From: Actinotalea alkalitolerans
Lineage (GTDB): Bacteria > Actinomycetota > Actinomycetes > Actinomycetales > Cellulomonadaceae
DNA: 64,000 nucleotides
Direction: 5' to 3'
Assembly: GCF_023369855.1 (NCBI RefSeq)
Contig: NZ_JAMBPP010000010.1
Coordinates: 1 to 64,000, forward strand
How positions within the stretch are numbered: position 1 is the first letter of the stretch; each line of letters begins with the position of its first letter. The position numbers and the translations under genes are program-made. The notes under the pieces are model-generated. The model was not told where the DNA came from, did not search any database, and worked only from the letters and a program-made list of their open reading frames with translations. Positions 57,028 through 64,000 of the stretch are shown here, piece after piece.

Positions 57028-58077
57028 GTGCGCACAGCCAGCCCCGCCCCCCGCGACGACACCGGAGCAGACCGGGCCGGTCGAGCGGACGCAGCGGGGA
57101 CCCACGCGTTCGTCGGTGGGCACGGGATCGGTTCGGGCGGCGCCACGCTGAACCGGTCCGAGGCCTCGTCCGCGACGGGCTCGCTGGCCCGTCTGCGCAG
57201 CCGGGTCGGTGCCTATGTCGCGCTGACCAAGCCGCGCATCATCGAGCTGCTCCTGGTCACCACCGTGCCGACGATGATCCTGGCGCAGCAGGGGTTCCCG
57301 CCCGTGACGCTGGTGCTCGCCACGCTGGTCGGCGGCGCGACGTCGGCAGGGTCCGCGAACGTGCTGAACTGCTACATCGACCGGGACATCGACGAGCTGA
57401 TGAACCGGACCAAGCGGCGCCCGCTGGTCACCGGTGAGGTGACACCCCGCGCAGCGCTGGTCTTCGGGTTCGGGCTCGGGATCTTCTCCCTGGTCTGGTT
57501 CGCGACCGTCGTCAACCTCGTGGCGGCGGCCCTGACGTTCCTGGCGATCGTGATGTACGTGGTCGGCTACACGATGCTCCTCAAGCGCCGGACGCCGCAG
57601 AACATCGTGTGGGGCGGCGCCGCGGGCTGCATGCCGGTCCTCATCGGCTGGTCGGCGGTGACCGGGTCCGTCGGCTGGGCCCCGGTCGCGCTGTTCGGGG
57701 TGATCTTCTTCTGGACCCCGCCGCACTACTGGCCGCTGTCGATGAAGTTCCGTCGCGACTACGCCGCGGCCGGGGTACCCATGCTCCCCGTCGTGGCCGG
57801 CGACGTGCGGGTCGCGCGGGAGATGCTGGCCTACGCCGTGGCGATGGTGGGCTCGTCCCTCGCGCTGATGCTGGTGCACCCGATGACCTGGGCCTACGGC
57901 GTGATCGCGTTGGCCCTGGGCGCTTGGTTCGTGGGCGCGACGGTCCAGCTGCTCCGCCGCGCGACCACCCCCCGGCCCGGGGTCAAGCTCGGGGAGATGC
58001 GACTCTTCCACGGCTCGATCACCTACCTGACGCTGCTCTTCCTCGCGGTGGCCGTCGACCCGTTCCTCCCCCTGTAG
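57028..58077 (+). CDS. ctaB: Protoheme IX farnesyltransferase (heme O synthase)
   Basis: A 349-residue UbiA-family membrane prenyltransferase that adds a farnesyl group to heme B to make heme O for cytochrome oxidase. The Asp-rich motif is [20 protein letters not shown] and the second is [12 protein letters not shown]; about nine helices follow [20 protein letters not shown]. The first 55 residues are a disordered extension. GTG 57028 (CGGAGC upstream) is preferred over ATG 56968, which would lie upstream of the probable RNA start. Adjacent to tkt as in many actinobacteria. Confidence 0.93.
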   Translation: MRTASPAPRDDTGADRAGRADAAGTHAFVGGHGIGSGGATLNRSEASSATGSLARLRSRVGAYVALTKPRIIELLLVTTVPTMILAQQGFPPVTLVLATLVGGATSAGSANVLNCYIDRDIDELMNRTKRRPLVTGEVTPRAALVFGFGLGIFSLVWFATVVNLVAAALTFLAIVMYVVGYTMLLKRRTPQNIVWGGAAGCMPVLIGWSAVTGSVGWAPVALFGVIFFWTPPHYWPLSMKFRRDYAAAGVPMLPVVAGDVRVAREMLAYAVAMVGSSLALMLVHPMTWAYGVIALALGAWFVGATVQLLRRATTPRPGVKLGEMRLFHGSITYLTLLFLAVAVDPFLPL

Positions 58078-58086
58078 CCGGCAGCG

Positions 58087-59079
58087 GTGCGGCCCGACGA
58101 CGTGGACGCCCCGGCCGCCGGCGGCGACCGGTCGGGTGAGGTCGGCGCGGCCCTCGGCGAGGCCGTCGAGGGTTACCTGGCACACCTCACGGTCGAGCGA
58201 GGTCTCTCCGCGAACACCCTGGCGGCCTACCGCCGGGACCTTCGCCGCTACACGGGCTCGTTGGTCGAGCGGGGCGTGACACGACCTGCTGACGTGACCG
58301 AGCAGCACGTGCGCGACGTCGTCCTGGCACTGCGCACGGGCACCGAGGGTGTGCCCGCCCTGGCTCCCTCCTCCACGGCGCGCCTGCTCGCAGCGGTGCA
58401 CGGCCTGCACCGCTTCTGCGCGCTCGAGGGGCTTGCACCCGGCGACCCCGCGCACCGGGTGCGGCCCCCGGCTCAGCCTCGCCGGCTCCCCAAGGCGATC
58501 TCCGTCGAGGACGTCGAGCGGGTCCTGGAGGCGTCGAGCGTCGGCGAGGGCCCCGTCCCGCTGCGCGACCGGGCCCTGCTGGAGCTGCTGTACTCGACCG
58601 GGGCGCGGATCAGCGAGGTGGTCGACCTCGACATCGACGACCTCGACCTCGACCCTGAGGCCGCGGCCGTCCGGCTGCTCGGCAAGGGCCGCAAGGAGCG
58701 GGTGGTGCCGGTCGGCTCGTTCGCGTGCAGGGCCGTCGAGGCCTACCTGGTGCGGTCCCGGCCCGCGCTCGCCGCAGCCGGACGCGGGACGCCGGCGGCG
58801 TTCCTGAACACCCGTGGCAACCGGCTCAGCCGTCAGAGCGCCTGGGCGGTGCTGCGTGTCGCGGCGCAGCGTTCGGGCATCCCGGGGGCGGACGTCGTCT
58901 CTCCGCACACCCTGCGGCACTCCTTCGCCACGCACCTCCTGGCCGGCGGCGCCGACGTCCGAGTGGTTCAGGAGCTGCTCGGGCACGCCTCGGTGACGAC
59001 CACCCAGATCTACACCCAGGTGACCCCCGACACGCTGCGCGAGGTCTACGCCGCCGCCCACCCGCGCGCCCTGGCCTGA
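58087..59079 (+). CDS. xerD: Tyrosine recombinase XerD
   Basis: A 330-residue recombinase for resolving chromosome dimers at dif. It has an N-terminal SAM-like domain (about 25-110; [20 protein letters not shown]) and a catalytic domain with Arg ([10 protein letters not shown], about 175), Lys (GKGRKERVV), HxxR ([14 protein letters not shown], about 275), His ([10 protein letters not shown]) and nucleophile Tyr (IYTQVT, about 309). Position before parA-scpAB is conserved and supports XerD over a phage integrase. A 25-residue N-terminal extension is dispensable in appearance. GTG start 9 bp after ctaB. Confidence 0.93.
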   Translation: MRPDDVDAPAAGGDRSGEVGAALGEAVEGYLAHLTVERGLSANTLAAYRRDLRRYTGSLVERGVTRPADVTEQHVRDVVLALRTGTEGVPALAPSSTARLLAAVHGLHRFCALEGLAPGDPAHRVRPPAQPRRLPKAISVEDVERVLEASSVGEGPVPLRDRALLELLYSTGARISEVVDLDIDDLDLDPEAAAVRLLGKGRKERVVPVGSFACRAVEAYLVRSRPALAAAGRGTPAAFLNTRGNRLSRQSAWAVLRVAAQRSGIPGADVVSPHTLRHSFATHLLAGGADVRVVQELLGHASVTTTQIYTQVTPDTLREVYAAAHPRALA

Positions 59080-59138
59080 CTTCGGGGGAGGGGCCCGGTG
59101 GGCCCGCGTGGTAGCCGGTCGGTCGGGTCACGCTGCGG

Positions 59139-59144
59139 TAACCT
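59139..59144 (+). promoter_or_regulatory. -10 hexamer TAACCT (parA-scpAB)
   Basis: Ends 7 nt before GTG 59151; leaderless start for the segregation operon. Confidence 0.5.
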
Positions 59145-59150
59145 CGGGCC

Positions 59151-60026
59151 GTGACCAGCCATGCCCCGGACGCTCCTCCTGCTCCAGCCACGGACCCCGT
59201 CGGGCGCCCGTTGCCGGAGTTCGCCGACCCGGTACGGCTCGAGTCGCACGGACCTGCGCGGATCATCGCGCTGTGCAACCAGAAGGGTGGCGTCGGCAAG
59301 ACGACCACGACCATCAACCTCGGGGCGGCGCTGGCCGGCTACGGGCGCAAGGTGCTGATCGTCGACTTCGACCCGCAGGGGGCGGCCTCGGTCGGGCTCG
59401 GCGCGAACCCGCACGAGCTGGACCGCACGGTCTACAACCTGCTGATGGAGCGCAACGCCTCCCTCGACGACATGGTGCACCCCACCGCGGTGCCCAACCT
59501 GGACCTGCTGCCGGCGAACATCGACCTCTCGGCGGCCGAGGTCCAGCTGGTGGGAGAGGTGGCTCGCGAGTCGATCCTGTCGCGGGCGATGCGGCCGCTC
59601 GAGGACGCCTACGACGTCATCCTGGTCGACTGCCAGCCCTCGCTCGGGCTGCTGACAGTCAACGCGCTCACCGCCGCGCACGGCGTCCTCATCCCGCTCG
59701 AGTGCGAGTTCTTCGCGCTGCGTGGGGCCGCGCTGCTGGTGGAGACCATCGAGAAGGTGCGCGACCGGCTCAACCCTCGCCTCGAGGTCGACGGCATCCT
59801 GGCGACCATGTACGACCCCCGCACGCTGCACTCGCGCGAGGTGATCGCCCGGGTGCACGAAGCCTTCGGCGACCAGCTGCTGCACACCGTCATCGGGCGG
59901 ACCGTGAAGTTCCCCGACTCCTCGGTCGCTGCCGAGCCGATCACCACCTACGCACCGACCCACTCCGGTGCGGTCGCCTACCGGCAGCTCGCGCGAGAGC
60001 TGGTGGCGCGCGGCGATGCGGCCTGA
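59151..60026 (+). CDS. parA: ParA-family ATPase
   Basis: A 291-residue Walker-type ATPase. The deviant Walker A is CNQKGGVGKTTTTINLGAAL (Lys45 and Lys50); VLIVDFDPQGAASVGLG and YDVILVDCQPSLGLLTVNAL are the following motifs. It lies with scpA and scpB rather than parB/oriC, so it is the second ParA of actinobacteria (sometimes called Soj-like), with a likely role in segregation alongside SMC-ScpAB. The scpA start overlaps its end by 11 bp. Confidence 0.93.
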   Translation: MTSHAPDAPPAPATDPVGRPLPEFADPVRLESHGPARIIALCNQKGGVGKTTTTINLGAALAGYGRKVLIVDFDPQGAASVGLGANPHELDRTVYNLLMERNASLDDMVHPTAVPNLDLLPANIDLSAAEVQLVGEVARESILSRAMRPLEDAYDVILVDCQPSLGLLTVNALTAAHGVLIPLECEFFALRGAALLVETIEKVRDRLNPRLEVDGILATMYDPRTLHSREVIARVHEAFGDQLLHTVIGRTVKFPDSSVAAEPITTYAPTHSGAVAYRQLARELVARGDAA

Positions 60027-60942
60027 GGCCGCGCCGCTGACCGACGCACCTCCGCCGGCGACCGGGCACGGACCGTTCGAGGTCCACCTGGTCAACTTCA
60101 CCGGGCCGTTCGACCTGCTGCTGGGCCTGATCGCCAAGCACAAGCTCGACATCACCGAGGTGGCCCTCGCCCAGGTCACCGACGAGTTCATCAGCGCGGT
60201 CCGGGCTGCCGAGGGCAGCGACTCACCGTGGGAGCTGGGTCAGATCAGCGAGTTCCTGGTGGTCGCTGCGACACTGCTGGACCTCAAGGCCGCGCGACTG
60301 CTGCCGGCCGGGGACGTCGAGGACGCCGAGGACCTCGAGATGCTCGAGGCGCGGGACCTGCTCTTCGCCCGGCTGCTGCAGTACCGGGCGTACAAGCAGG
60401 TCGCCTCGCGCATGGGTGCCCAGCTCGAGCAGCAGGCCCGGAGCGTCCCGCGCACGGTGGGGCTCGAGCCGCACCTCGCAGCCCTGCTGCCCGAGCTCGT
60501 CCTGCAGATCGGTCCCAGCGAGCTCGCGATCCTCGCGGCGCACGCACTGCGGCCACGGGAGGCGCCGCCGGGCGTCGACATCGCCCACCTGCACAACCCG
60601 GCGGTCAGCGTGCGGGAGCAGGCTGCGGTGCTCGTCGACCGGTTGCGCCGCACAGGGTCGGGGTCCTTCCGCTCACTGGTCCACGACGCCGAGACCACAC
60701 TGGTGGTCGTGGTGCGGTTCCTGGCGCTGCTCGAGCTGTTCCGTGAAGGGGTCGTGGCCTTCGACCAGGTCAACCCTCTGGGTGACCTGACCGTACGGTG
60801 GACGGGTACGCAGGAGACCGAGGTCGAGGTCACCGACGACTACGACGGCGACCCCGAGACGTCGCCCGCACCTGTGCCGGTCGAGGGTTCGGCGCAGTCC
60901 ACCGACACGGCCGACGAGCACCCCGCTGGAGGAGACGCATGA
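60016..60942 (+). CDS. scpA: Segregation and condensation protein A
   Basis: A 308-residue kleisin linking SMC heads to ScpB. FEVHLVNFTGPFDLLLGLIAKHKLDITEVALAQVTDEFI is the typical N-terminus; EFLVVAATLLDLKAARLLP is the SMC-neck contact; the C-terminal winged-helix (EGVVAFDQVNPLGDLTVRW) binds the SMC cap. An acidic tail ends it. ATG 60016 overlaps parA, and the stop overlaps scpB by 4 bp. Confidence 0.94.
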   Translation: MRPEAAPLTDAPPPATGHGPFEVHLVNFTGPFDLLLGLIAKHKLDITEVALAQVTDEFISAVRAAEGSDSPWELGQISEFLVVAATLLDLKAARLLPAGDVEDAEDLEMLEARDLLFARLLQYRAYKQVASRMGAQLEQQARSVPRTVGLEPHLAALLPELVLQIGPSELAILAAHALRPREAPPGVDIAHLHNPAVSVREQAAVLVDRLRRTGSGSFRSLVHDAETTLVVVVRFLALLELFREGVVAFDQVNPLGDLTVRWTGTQETEVEVTDDYDGDPETSPAPVPVEGSAQSTDTADEHPAGGDA

Positions 60943-61721
60943 CCGCCGAGACGACACCCGTCGACCGCGCGGGGGCGGAAGGCGCCGAGCCGGACGCCCC
61001 GACGGCGGACGAGCTGGCCTTCGACGTGACCGAGCTGCCTGGTGGGGCCGACGCCGCCGTGGAGGCCGTCCTCATGGTGGCCGACGAGCCGGTGCCCGCG
61101 GTGCAGCTGGCGAGCGTGCTGGGGCTGCCCACCGACCAGGTCGAGGAGATCCTCGAGCGCCTGGCCGCCGAGTACCGCGGTGCGCAGGGCCGGCCCCGCG
61201 GTTTCGTGCTGCGCAACGCCGGTCAGGGCTGGCGCTTCTACTCGGCCCCGGCACACGCCGACGTCGTCGGACGCTTCGTCCTCGACGGGCAGACCGCGCG
61301 GCTCACCCAGGCCGCTCTCGAGACGCTCGCGGTGATCGCCTACCGCCAGCCGGTCACCCGTGGCCAGGTCTCCGCGGTGCGGGGGGTCAACGTGGACTCG
61401 GTGGTCCGCACCCTGGCGGCCCGTGGGCTCGTCGGTGAGGTGGGCACCGAGCCGAGTGGCGCGGTGCTGTACGCCACCACGTCGTACTTCCTCGAGCGGA
61501 TGGGCCTGACGAGCCTGGACGAGCTGCCGCCGCTCGCCCCGTACCTGCCCGACCTGGACACCATGACGGGCATCGACGACAGCACCGACGACCGGCGCGC
61601 CCAACGGCGCGACCAGGCGGCGTCGTCGTCCGGGACGTCCGCACCTCACGATCTCGACCTGGACGCCGCACCCGGCGCCACCGACCTGCTCGACGACTCC
61701 TCGGAGGAGAACCCCTCATGA
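60939..61721 (+). CDS. scpB: Segregation and condensation protein B
   Basis: A 260-residue ScpB with two winged-helix domains (about 30-110 and 115-190): VEAVLMVADEPVPAVQLASV, then QAALETLAVIAYRQPVTRGQ and RGVNVDSVVRTLAARGLVGE. An acidic Asp/Ser-rich tail of about 65 residues follows. It dimerises and binds ScpA to form the condensin complex. ATG 60939 overlaps the scpA stop; its own stop overlaps the next gene (ATGA). Confidence 0.94.
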   Translation: MTAETTPVDRAGAEGAEPDAPTADELAFDVTELPGGADAAVEAVLMVADEPVPAVQLASVLGLPTDQVEEILERLAAEYRGAQGRPRGFVLRNAGQGWRFYSAPAHADVVGRFVLDGQTARLTQAALETLAVIAYRQPVTRGQVSAVRGVNVDSVVRTLAARGLVGEVGTEPSGAVLYATTSYFLERMGLTSLDELPPLAPYLPDLDTMTGIDDSTDDRRAQRRDQAASSSGTSAPHDLDLDAAPGATDLLDDSSEENPS

Positions 61722-62485
61722 CACCCCCTCGCCAGGCCCCCCAGCGTGACGTCCACGACCCCGACGGCATCCGGCTGCAGAAGGTGCTGGCCTCGGCGGG
61801 TGTCGGGTCACGTCGTGCGTGCGAGGGCATCATCACCGCCGGCAGGGTGAGCGTCGACGGTGTCGTCGTGCGTGAGCTGGGGGTGCGGGTCGACCCGCTG
61901 GCCGCCGTGATCCACGTCGACGGCCTGCGGCTCCAGCTCGACACCTCGCTGGTGACCATCGCCCTGAACAAGCCGCTGAACGTGGTCTCGACGATGCACG
62001 ACCCCCAGGGCCGACCCTCGCTGACCCAGTACGTCGCCGACCGCCCCGAGCGGCTCTTCCACGTGGGCCGGCTCGACGCCGAGACCGAGGGGCTGCTGCT
62101 CATGACCAACGACGGCGAGCTCGCCAACCGGCTCGCCCACCCCTCCCACGGGGTGCCGAAGACCTACCTGGCGACCGTCGAGGGCCGGGTCAAGGGGCTG
62201 CTCGCCCAGCGGCTGCGCTCGGGCGTGATGCTCGAGGACGGCCTGGCCAAGGTCGACTCGTACAAGGTGATCGACACCTCGCCGTCGCAGAGCATGGTCG
62301 AGGTGGTGCTGCACGAGGGGCGCAACCACGTGGTCCGGCGGATGTTCGAGGCAGTCGAGCACCCGGTGACGCGTCTGCTGCGTACCCAGGTGGGTCCCAT
62401 CCGGCTCGGCAACCTCCCCCCGGGACGGACCCGGGTCCTGGGTCGTGAGGAGCTCGGTGCACTGATGGCCGCGGTGGGCATGTGA
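61718..62485 (+). CDS. rluB: Pseudouridine synthase, RsuA/RluB family
   Basis: A 255-residue rRNA pseudouridine synthase. An S4 RNA-binding domain (about 10-70; IRLQKVLASAGVGSRRACEGII) precedes the catalytic domain with VGRLDAETEGLLLMTNDGEL (catalytic Asp), NHVVRRMFEAVEHPVTRL and IRLGNLPPGRTRVL. The conserved scpB-rluB neighbourhood suggests RluB, acting on 23S rRNA helix 89/93, but target assignment is by family only. Confidence 0.92.
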   Translation: MTPPRQAPQRDVHDPDGIRLQKVLASAGVGSRRACEGIITAGRVSVDGVVVRELGVRVDPLAAVIHVDGLRLQLDTSLVTIALNKPLNVVSTMHDPQGRPSLTQYVADRPERLFHVGRLDAETEGLLLMTNDGELANRLAHPSHGVPKTYLATVEGRVKGLLAQRLRSGVMLEDGLAKVDSYKVIDTSPSQSMVEVVLHEGRNHVVRRMFEAVEHPVTRLLRTQVGPIRLGNLPPGRTRVLGREELGALMAAVGM

Positions 62486-62606
62486 GCCCGTCGGGCGCGG
62501 ACGCGCTGACCGAGCCCGCGAGCTCGGTTGTACGCTCGCGGGCGATCGGCGCGTCGCCGGGCGCCCTGCCGACGACGCCCGAACGACCGAGCGGACGAGG
62601 TGCGTG

Positions 62607-62969
62607 ATGACGGTGCGGGCCATCCGGGGGGCGACCCAGCTCGAGCGGGACGAGCGCGACCACCTGTTCGAGCGCACCGCCGAGCTGGTGCGTGAGGTCC
62701 TGGCCGCCAACGAGGTCACCACCGACGAGCTCGTCTCGATCCTGTTCACCTGCACCCCGGACCTGCGCAGCGACTTCCCGGCTGCGGCCGCCCGGGAGAT
62801 GGGCATGGGCGACGTGCCGTTGATGTGCTCGGTCGAGATCGACGTGGCGCACGCGCTGCCCCGGGTGGTGCGGCTGATGGCCCACGTGAACCTCGACCGC
62901 CCGCGCCAGGACATCCGCCACGTGTACCTGCACGGGGCGACGGTCCTGCGCAAGGACCTGGCGCAGTGA
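62607..62969 (+). CDS. aroH: Chorismate mutase, AroH class
   Basis: A 120-residue monofunctional chorismate mutase of the trimeric AroH (Bacillus) class, converting chorismate to prephenate. Active-site residues by family pattern are Arg in VRAIRGATQL, Glu in LMCSVEIDV, Arg in RVVRLMAHV and Tyr in RHVYLHGATVLRKDL. ATG 62607 (GAGG 6 nt upstream) is chosen; GTG 62604 would add one residue. Translationally coupled to tyrA through a GTGA overlap. Confidence 0.94.
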   Translation: MTVRAIRGATQLERDERDHLFERTAELVREVLAANEVTTDELVSILFTCTPDLRSDFPAAAAREMGMGDVPLMCSVEIDVAHALPRVVRLMAHVNLDRPRQDIRHVYLHGATVLRKDLAQ

Positions 62970-64000
62970 TCGACTCCGATCTGCCGGGTTCGACGCAGGG
63001 ACCCGCGGCCACCCGCGGCCCGGTCCGTGTGGTGGGCACCGGCCTGCTGGGCGCGAGCGTCGGCATGGGCCTGCGAGGCCTGGGGGTCGACGTCGTCCTG
63101 CACGACCCCTCCCGGACCACGGTCGTGCTGGCCCGGGACGTCGGTGCCGGACGGTTCCCGGCTCCGGACGACGAACCGGTGCGGCTCGTCGTGGTGGCCG
63201 CACCGCCCGACGTGACGCCCGACGTCGTCCTGGCCGAGCTCGCTGCGCATCCGCACGCGGTCGTCACGGATGTCGCGAGCGTGAAGTCGGCCGTGCTCGA
63301 GGAGCTGCGGACGCGAGGCGCCGACCTCACCCGGTACGTGGGCTCCCACCCGATGGCCGGCTCCGAGCGTTCGGGGCCCACGGCGGCCCGCCCGGACCTC
63401 TTCTCGGGGCGTCCCTGGGTCGTGGTGGGCTCGGGGGAGTCGACGCCCGCGGCAGTGCTGGCGGTCCGGAGCCTGGCGACCGACCTGGGCGCGGTCCCGC
63501 TGGTGCTGGGTGCCCGTGCGCACGACGATGCCGTCGCCCTCGTGTCGCACGTCCCGCAGATCGCCGCGTCGCTGGTCGCCGCGCGTCTGCGCGACGCGGA
63601 TCCGGCGGCGCTGGATCTCGCGGGGCAGGGCCTGCGGGACGTCACCCGCGTGGCCGGGAGCGACCCTGGCCTGTGGACCTCGATCCTTGCCGCGAACTCG
63701 GCGGCGGTCGGCCCGGTGCTGCGGGCCCTGCGGGATGACCTCGACGCGGTGATCGAGGCCCTCGAGCACGCCGACGCCGCGGGCGGCGCAGAGAGCGTGG
63801 CCGCGGGGGCCCTGGGGACGCTCGCCTCGACGATCGCGGCCGGCAACGCGGGGGTGAGCCGCATCCCCGGCAAGCACGGCGGTGCGCGCAAGGACTACGA
63901 CGTGGTGACCGTCCTGGTGCCGGACGCCCCGGGCGAGCTCGCCCGGCTGCTGGCCGAGGTCGGTGCCGCGGGGATCAACCTCGAGGAGCTCCAGCTCGAG
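62966..64000 (+). CDS. tyrA: Prephenate dehydrogenase (partial, runs off the window)
   Basis: The first 345 codons of a TyrA that continues past the right edge. The NAD(P)-binding loop is VVGTGLLGASVGMGLRGL (about 23-40); the catalytic-His segment is YVGSHPMAGSERSG; the VSHVPQIAASLVA region and the GLRDVTRVAGSDPGLW helix are typical. The last visible residues (VVTVLVPDAPGELARLLAEV) begin a C-terminal ACT domain for tyrosine feedback. GTG 62966 overlaps the aroH stop, so chorismate-to-hydroxyphenylpyruvate (or arogenate) steps are co-translated. Confidence 0.93.
   Translation, partial: MIDSDLPGSTQGPAATRGPVRVVGTGLLGASVGMGLRGLGVDVVLHDPSRTTVVLARDVGAGRFPAPDDEPVRLVVVAAPPDVTPDVVLAELAAHPHAVVTDVASVKSAVLEELRTRGADLTRYVGSHPMAGSERSGPTAARPDLFSGRPWVVVGSGESTPAAVLAVRSLATDLGAVPLVLGARAHDDAVALVSHVPQIAASLVAARLRDADPAALDLAGQGLRDVTRVAGSDPGLWTSILAANSAAVGPVLRALRDDLDAVIEALEHADAAGGAESVAAGALGTLASTIAAGNAGVSRIPGKHGGARKDYDVVTVLVPDAPGELARLLAEVGAAGINLEELQLE

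Noticed and set aside
58087-59079. Second recombinase read as a mobile-element integrase
   Set aside because: Its position before parA-scpAB, its length and its motifs fit chromosomal XerD; no attachment site or island genes surround it.

Overview
The window is very high in GC and carries Actinomycetota-specific genes (rbpA, whiA, opcA, an ANTAR regulator). Its core gene order is polA, rpsA, coaE, uvrB, uvrA, uvrC-rapZ-yvcK-whiA, gap-pgk-tpiA-secG. Many genes lack a Shine-Dalgarno sequence and instead have a TANNNT -10 hexamer about 7 nt before the start codon, the leaderless-mRNA signature common in actinobacteria. A Micrococcales member (Cellulomonas-like) is my best guess; the species cannot be read from the sequence.

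Positions 1 to about 7800 look like accessory DNA. They hold a fragment of a secreted protein, a YefM-YoeB toxin-antitoxin pair with its operator, an IS21-family remnant, a VOC protein, a membrane protein plus winged-helix regulator behind a large palindrome, a DUF4259-like protein and short repeats. The segment ends with a tyrosine recombinase next to the 3' end of a tRNA-Leu(CAA) gene, as expected for an island integrated in a tRNA. The other end is not in the window.

From 8000 on the content is core. First come an ANTAR response regulator and a branched-chain amino-acid ABC system: livK on + and livHMGF on -, with an unusual extracytoplasmic domain on LivH. Then come a GNAT and a thioesterase, polA, a methyltransferase, a dipeptide ABC operon with two fused ATPases, rpsA, a siderophore-interacting protein, coaE, a pyroglutamyl-peptidase and a TetR regulator.

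The whole UvrABC excision-repair set lies between 29.9 and 42.1 kb, with uvrA behind a LexA-like box. Between its members are a TerC transporter under a yybP-ykoY (Mn2+) riboswitch, a YciI protein, a Ser/Thr kinase with a lipoprotein partner, a metallo-hydrolase and OsmC. The uvrC-rapZ-yvcK-whiA cluster leads into lower glycolysis (gap, pgk, tpiA), then secG and rbpA.

On the minus strand, tkt-tal-zwf-opcA-pgl form a pentose-phosphate operon. Divergent from it are ctaB and xerD, followed by the chromosome-segregation run parA-scpA-scpB, a pseudouridine synthase, aroH and a tyrA cut off by the window end.
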